A program made the translations under genes and the position numbers. A DNA stretch of 64,000 nucleotides. Origin: Acholeplasmatales bacterium. Its GTDB lineage: Bacteria > Bacillota_I > Bacilli_A > Acholeplasmatales > Anaeroplasmataceae. Below the pieces are notes generated by a model that had not been told where the DNA came from, ran no database searches, and saw only the letters and a program-made list of their open reading frames with translations. How positions within the stretch are numbered: position 1 is the first letter of the stretch; every line of letters starts with the position of its first letter. The stretch lies in NCBI GenBank assembly GCA_017454375.1, contig JAFTDB010000032.1, positions 62,001-126,000 on the forward strand, given 5' to 3'. Of this stretch, positions 1-12,000 are shown one piece after another.

Positions 1-3000
1 TATTGTTGTAACGCCTTCAGGAATTACATAAGATGTTACATTATTGAATCCATAGAATTGATATTGATTGATTGTTGATACTGATGGAATAGTAATCTCA
101 GTTATTTCAGTATATGTATCTTCTCCACTCTTTAGATATAAATGAGCAGTTGTATTGTTCATTGGGTTAGCTTCATATGTAGCAAATGAAATATTCAACC
201 AATTAGTAATTGTGCCATCATAATTTACATTAGTTAAATGAGTAACATTCTTGAATGCTGCTGCATTAATATTTCCAATAACACTTGAGAAATAAATAGA
301 TGTTAAGCCTGAATTTTCAAATGTATTAGCAGAAATTGTAGTTACACCTGTAGGCATAATCATCGTAGTTAAAGAGCTACATCCCTTGAATGCAGCGATA
401 CCGATTGTTGTAATTGTATCTGGTAACTTAGTTAATCCTGTACCAGTTAATGATGATAAACCACTACATCCTTCAAATGCACTTGCACCGATTGATGTTG
501 TAGTTGCTGATACTTCTACTGATGTTAATGATGTATTGCCTTTAACAAATCCATCAGGAATTACAGTTACAGTTGCAGGTAATACAACTGAAGTTAATGC
601 TGTATTATTTGCAAACGCAAAGTTACCAATTGTAGCAAGTGTGCCTGGTAGACCATTAGTACCAAATGAAGTGAATCTTGTACCATAGAATGCTTCAGCA
701 CCAATAATTTCTAGACCTGAGTTTAGTGAAATGGCAGTTAAAGTATTATTTCCATAGAATGTTCTAGCGCCAATCTCAATGATATTAGCACCCATAGTGA
801 CATTAGTCATTCCATGGCCTTCAAATACACCATTATCTGTTTCACTTATAATCTTAGTTACAGGAATATTATTTAATGTATCTTTTATTACTGCTACTGT
901 TGGATTTTCTGCTTCTGCATATGTACCGAATCCAACGATTGTGTAATAAGCAGCATTGCCTTCACCAGTCTTAACATATTTGAAGTCTGGCTCCCAAACC
1001 TTAATTTCTAAATCAACTGGAGTTTCATTATCATAAACAGTAACATAACGCCAGTATGATGTAGAATTATTTTCTGGAGATAGCTTCTTATAGAATTTAA
1101 CTGTTAATGTCTTACCAGTTAGGATAGATGCAAATGCTGTCCTGATTGAATTCCATCCAGCATCTGTTGATTCTGTATCAGAATGATATCCATAATATAC
1201 AGTTAAGTTAACAGCAGGAATTACATTAGTACCAACTGATGAAATAGTTGATGGAATAGATATCCATTTTAAGTTTGTACAACCTTTGAATAAATCATTG
1301 CTTAATGTAGTTAAGCTTACATTAGCAGTATCATTTGTAACATGAACTAGCTCTAAGTGATCTAGGCTAGTACAGTTTTCAAATGCACCTGTGCCAATTG
1401 CAGTTATTGTTTGAGGTATAACTAATGTTACAAGAGCAGTTCCCTTGAAGGCATAATCGCCAATTGTTGTTGTGCCTGAAGAAATTGTTAAATTATTTAA
1501 ATGTGTTGCACCATCAAATAGATGAGCTGCGATAGCTGTAGTTGCAGTAGGAATTACTACATTATTAATAGATGTACAGCCAGCAAATGCACCCTCACCA
1601 ATTGCAGCCACTGAATCTGGTAGGCTGATAGTAGTTAATGCAGTATTTGCAAATGCATAATTACCAACTGATGCAACAACTGAAGTTGCAGCGAATGTTA
1701 CTTCTGTTAATATTGAACAACCCTTAAAGGCGGTGTTGCCAATTGCTGTTACTGTATTAGGAATAATAATATCAGCAAGAGATGTACAGCCTTCAAATGC
1801 TGATGCATTTATTAATTCTAAGCTATCAGATGGTAATTCATTAAATGTACCATCATCAAATCTTAGCATGCTCAAAGAACTACATCCCTTGAATGCAGAT
1901 GAATCAATTGTCTCTAAAAGAGATTTATTACCTTTTATAAATGTTATCTTAGTGATACCACTACATCCCTCAAATGCACCTGCACCGATAGTAACAAGAT
2001 TTTCTGAAATAGTTAATTCAGTTATTGCAGTTATATTCTTGAATGCATCAGTATCAACTACACGAATAGGAATATTATTTAAAGCCGCTTTAATAGTAAC
2101 AGTTGTATCAGTTGTGAATTTTCTTGTACCAACACCTGTTACCTTATAGTAATCATCAGCACCATTTTTAACTAATATATATGTGAAATCTTGACCATAT
2201 TTAGTTGGTGTATTATTTACATAATGCCAATAAGATGTTGAATTCTCAAATGGATCAAGATACTTATAGCAAACGATCTTAGCATATAGATTTTCTTGAG
2301 TAGCTTCACCAATCAATGCAGTATTACCGCCAGCCACTGTCATTGTGTTAGTCCATGTTGATACTTCTGTATCTGTTACATAATTATCGCTATCAAAATT
2401 TTTTGAATTTCTACCACCATAGAATACTGTTGTTAAGTTGTTACAATACATGAAGGCATTTAATTCAATGCTTGTAACAGAGGCAGGAATAACAATTTGA
2501 GAAATCTTTGTGCTTTGGAATGCACATGACTTAATTGTTGTAACTTCATGTGGCATACCAACTGAGGCAAGCTCAACGCATCCATCAAATAATGATGTAC
2601 TAATTACAGTTACCTTGGCAGGAATATCAATTGAAGTAAGCTTAATACAGCCCTCAAATGCGTAATCTCCAATTGATGTTACTGTTACTGGTAATATTAC
2701 TCCGTTAAGCTTTGTACAGCCTCTGAATGTACCACCATTAATTGCTAAAAGCTTAGCATTAGCTGTAGTATTAGCAAATGTGAATGTATCAAGTGAAGTC
2801 ATTCCTCTAAATGCATTATCACCAATTGTCTCAATTGAGGCAGGAATTGTTAATGTAGCTAGTGCTGTACAACCCTTGAATGCATCATTACCAATTGAAG
2901 ATAATGTAGAATTAGCTTCAAATGTTACAGATGTTAAACTTGTACAGTTTTCAAATGCGCCAGCACCAATTGATGTAGTTGTATTAGGAATTACAATTGT

Positions 3001-6000
3001 TGATATCTTAGTTCCTCTTAATGCATAATCACCAAATGATGTAGTTGTGGCACTTATTGTAAGTGTAGAAAGACTACTATCACCATCAAATAGGTGGTCG
3101 CTTATAACTACAGCTTTTGTAGGCATTGTAAATGATTGTAAAGCTGTACAGCCTGCAAATGTATATGCTTCTATATAATCAATCTTAGATAGATCTGCAA
3201 ATGTTACAGTTCTTAAGTTAGTTTGATTTTGGAATACATAAACTGTTGAATTTGATACTTCTTTTGAAGTTATCTTTCTAACATCTAATTCTCCTGCATA
3301 TTCTGGAGTACGTAATAAAGCCTTAATAGTGATTGAATTATTTGTAGCTGTAAATTCTACAGTACCAATACCAATAATTTCATAATATCTATCAGTAACT
3401 GCATTTACATCATTAGGATCATCTTTTATTTCAACATATTTATATTCTAAATCAGCTGGCCAAGTTGTTGGCTTGTTATCAACAAAGCGCCAGTAAGATG
3501 TTGAATTATTAAGTGGATTCCAATCTTTATATAAATAAACATTTAAGCTTGGATTAGATAATTTAGTCTTAGTGTTATCTTCACCTGTACCGTTGCCAAT
3601 TGATGCAACTAAAGCATCCCATGCTGTTCTTTCAACATTTGCAGTGTATCCATAATATACTCTACCAATATTTGCATTACCATCAAATGAATCAGCACCA
3701 ATTGTTGCTACTGTAGATGGAATAGTTACATCACGGATATCACAATCTTTAAATGTACCCACTGGAATACTTGTCCATTCTGCAAACACATATACAACCT
3801 GTAGGCTTGAGCATCCAGCAAATGCATTAGTACCAACTGTAGTTAGGCTTGCAGGAATAACTAAATTGTTATGACCATTTCCAAGTGATGTACAGTTAGC
3901 AAATGATGAATTTCCAATAGATGTAACAGCACTGTGGAATGTAACACTTTGAATGTTTTTGAATCCATAGAATTGATAATTACCAATTGTTAGGATTGCA
4001 CTTGGAATAGCAATCTCAGTAATTAAAGCATTATTTACATAGAAATATCTAGCTTTTGCATTATTCATTGGTGTAGAGCATTCATTAGTAAATGTAATAC
4101 CACACCATGTTTGTAGGTTAGCAGCATAGTATACATTTTCTAGGTTTGTACAACCACTAAATGCATCGCTACCAACAGATGCTAATGTAGAAGGTAGATA
4201 TAGAGTAACTAAGCCAATCCAATCTTTAAATACATTATTACCAATATTTTGAATGTTTTCACTAAGTGTTAATGTAGTAATTGAGGTTACATTACCCCAA
4301 GTTGTTGCAGCGGCTGCAGTAACAGCTTTAACTGGTTTACCATTTAATGTTGCTGGAATTGTTAATGAAGTAACATTAGTATTGAAAACCAATGTACCTT
4401 TACCAATAACATTATATGAAACTACTACATTGTCTTCTTTTACTTCTTCATATTCGAAATCTTGTCCGTATACGCTTAGTATACCTTGTACAGCACCATT
4501 AGTAACATAATGCCAATAGCTTGTAGAATTACTAATTGGATTTAAGCGTGAATAATAATATACAGCTGTAACTGATGGTATATTACCATTTACAGTTTTA
4601 CCTTCATCAGCCGGATTATCACTTATAGGAGTTGAAACTATGTTTGCCTTTAATGCTGTCCAATCAGCTGCATGTGTATCACCAGCATCTGAATCATCAA
4701 CACCATTATAGCCATAATAAATATTTGCAATTTGATAAACGCCAGCAAATGCATTTCCTTGAATTTCTGTTAATGTTGAAGGAAGTGATAATACAGTTAC
4801 CATTTGACATTCAGCAAATGTATATGGAGCAATCGTAGTTAAAGGTGCCTTTATGAATAATGACTTTAATGTATTCAAACGTTCAAAGGCATGTTCTTTG
4901 ATTGATGTAATAGTATTAGGAATAACTAGCTTCTCAATCTTTGCAGCATTTGTAAATGCATATTCTTTTATTGTTGTAATTTGTGAAGCAAATGTAATAT
5001 TTGTTATATTTTTAAATCCATAGAATTGATATTGCTTAACAGTTGTAATGTTTGCATCAGTTGGAAGAGTAAGGTTAGTAACCTCAGTATATGTATTACC
5101 ACTCTTTAACATGAATGCTAAGCAAGTAGGGTTAGCCATTGGGCTTGAATAAGCATTAGCAAAATCAATAGCCATCCAATTAGCTAGAGTACCATCATAA
5201 TTCATCGAAGTTATTGATGCGCCTGCTATACCAAAGTTGAATGCATCAGTACCAATTGTTGTAAGAGCAGAATTCATTGTAACAACAGTAACTGACTTAT
5301 TATTCTTAAATGCATCATTGCGTAAAGTAGTAAGTGATGTAGGAAGAGTAATCTTAGTATATTGTGTTGCTGTTGAAGAATCATCAGTTGTACCAAATGC
5401 AAAATTGCCAATTGTTGTAACACTGCTTGGTAAATAAAGCTCATTTGTATGAGTTGTACCATTTACTACAGTAGTTTTTAGCTTAGTATTCTTAAATGCA
5501 TTAGCCTTAATTTCTACAAGGTTAGTATTTGATACGAATGTAATTTGTGCTAAAGCTGTACATCCTTCAAATGCACTTTCACCAATTTCAATTACATTAG
5601 TACCAAAGGAAATAGTTTGAATAGTTAATCCCTTGAAGGCATTATCAGCAATCTTCTTAACTGGATAATTATGTGCATCCTGTGTATCAGGATTTAAGAA
5701 TTCAGCAGGAATAATTAAGTTTGTAATTGTTGAATAAGAACCTTTACTTTTTACAACGAAATACTTAGTGTTAGCATCAACTGTAAAAAGCTCATATTCT
5801 AATTCAGCATTATAGTTAACTGGGTTCTTAGAATTATCGATAAAATGCCAATAAATTGTTGAATCTGATGTTGGCATATTAGCTGAATAATAGCTTAAAT
5901 AAATGCCAACTTGATTTCTATTATCTGTAATAGTTGCAGAGAAAGCAGTGGCAGCTATTAAAGGTTGATCAGTAGCCCAGTCTGGGTGTTCTACTGTTCT

Positions 6001-9000
6001 ATCACCACGATAGAATATATCAGTTAATGCAGTACAGCCATCAAATGCATGCTCATCAATTTTACCGTCAGTACCTTGCTCTGTTGCTTTATGTAAAATA
6101 GGTAGAATGATATATCTTACAGCAGTATTTTGATAGAATGCATATCTACCAATATTCTTTACAGAATCTGGCATGTAGATATATGTAGGTGATTTGAATC
6201 CATAGAATTGGTAATCACCAATAGTTGTTGTACCATCAGGTATAACGATATCTGTAACAATTGAGTAGCTATTATTAACATAGAAGTAAACTCTTGTTGT
6301 ATATTGAAGTGGGTTAGAATTCTCATCAGTAAATGTCATTCCTAACCAATTAGTGATACTACCACCATAATATACTTCCTCAATGTTTGTATTAGTGAAG
6401 GCTTTAGCTCCAATAGATGTAACACTAACTGGAATTCTAAATGTCTTAATAGTCTTCATACCATAGAATTGATAGTTACCAATTGATGTATTTTCTGCAC
6501 TATTTGTGATAATCACTTCTGTTATAACCTTATAACGAGTTTGGTTATATGCAAATGTAACATTACCATTTTCATCTAATACAAGTAGACCTTCATTGTT
6601 TTCATGGGCATTAGCAAAAGGATTTGCATATTCATCTGCAAATGTAATATTAATCCAATCATCTACAGTACCCTCAAAGTAAACGAATCTTAACATTTGT
6701 TTAGTTGTTTCATCACTCATAAAGAAGGCATGCGTACCAACAGTCTTTAATGTCTTAGGGATTAAGACACTAGTTAATGCTGTGTCGCCTTGGAATGCAT
6801 AATTACCGATAGTTACTAAGCTACTACCCATAGTAAGTTCTGTTAATGTTTTAATGTTCTCAAATGCACTAGCACCAATTGTCTTAACATAATAACCTAA
6901 ATGAATCTTAGTTAAAAGGCTATTATTCTTAAATGCATATGGAACTACTTCTCTTATTTCTATTCCACGATATTTATCAGGAACAGTAATCTCAGTACCA
7001 GTAATTGTACCTAAACCTAGTACTTGATAATATCTATCAACAACCACATTATCCTCTTCAACTTCAATTAGCTTATAAGCAAACTCAGTAAGTTTAATAT
7101 GATTATTTAAAGCAAAGGCATTAGTTAATTCATTAACAACGACATAGTTTTCACCTGTAAAGTTCAACAAACCATTATCATAAGTAATTGTATGTCCATT
7201 TAATTGTAAAATTGTATTGTTTAAAATGATATCAAAGGCTTGAGAGATATCATTATCTAATACTACATCAACATCCAATGTGATATTGTAATTTGAAATA
7301 GTATTTGCTGTCCCATTTGTATGTAGCATTGCTTTGAATGTTGCTAGGTTATCATTTGTGACAGTTAGATTAGTGCCACCAGTAACGACACTCTTATACC
7401 ACATATCACTAACGTTAGTAGATGTATCACCATCTAGATAACGGTACTTAACATATTCTAGCCATTTATCTGTACTAGTGAATTGAGTATTGTTCCAGTC
7501 ACCATATGCTGATTGATAATAGAAGAATGTGAAATAATCTTCATTAATTCCATCGAAGGCACCTTGGCCAATATATTCAATAGAATCTGGGATAATTAAG
7601 CCTTGGATTTGGCTTAATCCGTAGAATGATTTAATACCAATAGTCTTGATTGTACCAGCTGACATTGCTAAATCAGTTGGATCTGCAGCAATTCCTTTCT
7701 CAGAATCTGCAGGTAAACCACCATTACCTATGAATGATAAATCAGTAATACAATTGAATCCATAGAATTGATAATTATCTACACTAGTCTTACCATTTAA
7801 ATTTAGTGTTGTTAACAATGTATATTTGTGAGTTTCATATGTAACCGAACCACTTGGTTCATCTAAATAATAGAAATTCTTGATAACCTTATCGTGATTT
7901 GCAGCTTCTACATCATTTGACATTGGGTTAGCAAATTCATTATCGAAAGTAATTGTTAACCAATGATCAACATTAGAATAATAATATACAGTTGCTAGTG
8001 TAGAAACATCCTTAAATGCATCTGCTTCTATTTTATCGATAGTTGCAGGAATCAAAATAGTATCAAATATAGCGCCCTCAAATGCACTTTCACCAATAGT
8101 TGTTGTAGATGGTGATAAAGTAACACTCGCAAGATGAGTATCACCATAGAATGATCTATCATTAATAACAACTACACCACTAGGAATAGTAATGCTTGTT
8201 AAGGCAACACAGCCTTCAAATGCACTTTCACCAATTGAAGTCACTTCAGATGGAGAATCAAATGTAACACTTGCAAGAAGTGTAGAATTCTTAAATGCAC
8301 CTGTACCAATAGTTGTAGTTTTAACTGGTAATGTAATAGCAGTCATCTTAGAGCCTAAGAATGCATAGTTACCAATTGTAAGTGATGTTAATGCTGAATT
8401 GATTGTAATATTAGAGCTTAAGAAGCCAGATACTAATTCAGTATCATCGAATGCAAATGCATAATTACCAATAGATAAAGAGCCACTACTATTAATAGTT
8501 GCTGAAGTTAAACCACTATTTCTAAATGCACTATCACCAATAATGATTACTGATGATGGAACAGTAATTGTTGTTAATCCTTTACAATTTTCAAAGGCAC
8601 TCTCATAGATATGAGTTAAATTAGCACCTGCAAATGTAACTGATGTTAATGTTGTAACATCCTTGAAGGCAGCCTCACCAATAGTTACTAATTCTGCAGG
8701 TAATGAGATTGTAGTAATTATTGTCTTTTCAAAGGCACTCTCATAGATGTTATTTAATTTAGAATTTGTAAATGTAACAGTAGCTAACTTAACGTCATTA
8801 TAGAATGCTTTTTTACCAACATTTAATGATGTAGCACTTGTAAATGTTATTGTATTAAGAAGTGAACATCCTTCAAATGCAGATTCAGATAATGTTAATA
8901 AGCCACTACCAAATGTAGCTGTAGTTAGCTTTGTACAAGTCTTGAATGCTTCTGTACCAATAGATGTTACAGTATCAGGGAATGTAATTGTTACTATCTC

Positions 9001-12000
9001 ATTTCCTGTAAAGGCTTTAGATCCAATAGTTTGAAGTACTGGAGTAGTACCAAATGATAATGTAGCAATCTTTGCACCTTCAAATGCAGAATCACCAATT
9101 GATAATAATGTGTCAGGGAAGCTAATCTTAGTAACTTTAGCACATGAACCAAAGGCATTAGCGCCAATTGATGTTAATCCAGCAGGAAGAATGATACCAT
9201 CGCTTTGATTAGCTGAATTAGAATATTGTAAGTCGCCACAGTTATAGAATGCACTGGCGCCTAATGTTGCTGTATATGTACTAGTTAAATCTTTAAATGA
9301 TAATTGTTTTAGCTTTGAACAACCACTAAATGCTTCTGAGCCAATTGTTAAATCATCATTCTCAGTTAAGAAAGCAACTGCAGTTATATTTGTGCATCCA
9401 AAGAATGCACGTGAGCCAACATCAGTTAAAACATCATTTAATGTGATAGTTGTAAGAGCTGTACAATCCTCAAATGCACTCGCACCGATAGATGTTAAAT
9501 ATTGATTTAATGTTAATGAAGTAATGGTCTTATCATTTTTGAATGCTTCATCCATAATACCAACGATATGGTATCCATTAATCTCATCAGGAATTACGAT
9601 TGCTGCAGTATTAATAGTACCCTTATCCTTGATGTAGTATGTAGTTGATGATGCAGCTTCATATGTGAAGTCTCTTCCATATAGCTCTGGAGCATCATTA
9701 ACTAAATGCCAATAATTTATAGAATTAGAAATAGGCTTCAATGAAGAATAATATCTGATCTTAGTTGAAATAGTTGTATCATAATTCATTACATTATCAG
9801 ACCATTCAGATTCAATTTGACCATAATAGAAAATATTAGCAAGTTTACTATCACCATTAAAGGCATTAGCTCTAATAACAGCAAAGTATGCTACTTCTTT
9901 TTCTGCATTTACTTGCTTGTAGTATTGAATTGAAGTATCTCTTGATGTTGCTGAAGATTTTACATAGTTACCACTAGAATCTTTTGTGTAATATACATTA
10001 GCAGCATAGGTTGGAATTCCTGTAGAATCAAAATCAACAGGACGATAAATTATGCCATTATCTGTACTTGTACGAGAATAGTAGCTTCTATTTTCTGTTC
10101 TTTCAGCCGCTGTATCAAGTACATATACGCCATCTTCTTTGTAATAATAAGTGTTAGTTGCATATGTAGGAACTACAGGTGCATTATCAAAATCAACCTC
10201 AGTATATTCGATTTGAGTAGTTAATATCTTAGTTGTATTGCCAGTTGGAATAGGTAGTATGAAAGATACTAGATTAGTACAACTAGCAAAACAGTATTGT
10301 TGATATTCACTTATTTTGTCATGTAATGTTAATGAAGTTAATGCAGAACACTGATATAACATATATTCTGGAATAACTGTTAATGTATTAGGAACTACAA
10401 ATGATGTAATTCTTGTATTTGCAAAAGCATAGCTACCAACAGATGATAATGAAGTACCATTTGCAAAAGTTATGCTTGTTAAGTTTGTAATATTGTGGAA
10501 TGCTTTTTGTTCAATAGTTGTAACACTTGCAGGAATTTCAACTGAAGTAATTACAGTACCAACGAATGCACTATCCCCAATAGTTTCTAAGCTAGATTCT
10601 GATGTAAATGTTAATGTAGCAAGTAATGAAGCACCTCTAAATGCTTCTTTACCAATAGTTAAAACATTTGTTGGAATAGTTAATGTAGTAATCTTACTGC
10701 ATCCATAGAATGCACCTTCAGAAATAGTTAAAGCATTTGAGCCACCAGTTATGACTAAAGTAACTAAATCATCACAGTTTTTGAATGCATTCTTGCCAAT
10801 ACCGAATGTAGTAACAGATTCTTGGTCTTCACTATAAGAATAATATTGTCTATTTTCTGTAGCCTCAGCTTCAGTATCCTTTACATATGTACCAGGAGTT
10901 GATTCATAATAATATGTATTAGCTTGATAAGTAGTTATTTCATCAAATGTTACAGGTGTATAAACTGGTGTAACTACTACTTCTGTAACATCCTGTAAGC
11001 TTGCAGGAAGTTTAACTGAAGTAATGTTAGTAGATTCAAACGCACTTTCACCAATTGTTGTAAGATTTGAATTAGCTTCAAATGTCAATGTAACTAATTG
11101 AGTTATTGACTTAAATGCTTCTTTTTCAATTGTCTCTACACTTGCAGGAATTGTTATTGATGCTAGATGTGTACCACTAAATGCATGCTCGCCAATTGAT
11201 GTAAGAGTTGAGTTAGCCGCAAATGTAACAGCTGTTAAGCTAGATGCATTCTTAAATGTATCCTTTTGAATCTCAGATAATGTTGAAGGTAGACTAACTG
11301 TTTGTACGCCTGAAGTTTCAAATACACCATAAATTGTATCCTCAGCAGGATCAATAACAGTACTTGTTTGTCCAACAGTTTCTGTTTCTTCTAGATAGCC
11401 TAAATTAATTAAGCCCTCTGGTAATACTACAGTTGTTAGATTTGTACAACCATAGAATGCACCCTCACGAATTGTAACAAGGTTAGAGCCTGTTTCAAAT
11501 TCTAATGTTGTTAAAGATGTACAACCTTTAAATGCATTGTAAGAGATTGCAGTAACACTTGCTGGAATCTTAATTGTAGTTATCTTAGTACCAAAGAATG
11601 CATATGTACCGATTCTTGTTGTTGCAGAATCATAAACCATCTCAGAAGTTGGATTATTAGGATCAGAATGAACTTCTGGATATGTTACAGTTGTTAATTT
11701 AGATGAGCCATAAAACATTCTAGATGAAATCTTAGATAAGTTCTTAGGTAAAACAATACTAACAAGTGATGTACAATTTTCAAAAATTGATTCACCAATT
11801 GTTGTTAAACCTTCTGGCAATGTAATATCAGTTAATGATATACAGCCCTTGAATGCTTTTGCTTCAAGTGTGTTAGTAACATTAGCAAATACTATTGTTG
11901 TAAGTGATGTGCAGTTTTCAAATGCTGATTCTTCTACTGTTGTTAAGCCTGAGTTAGCACTATCAATAACGTTAGAATCACCTGAAGTTGTACTTTTTAT

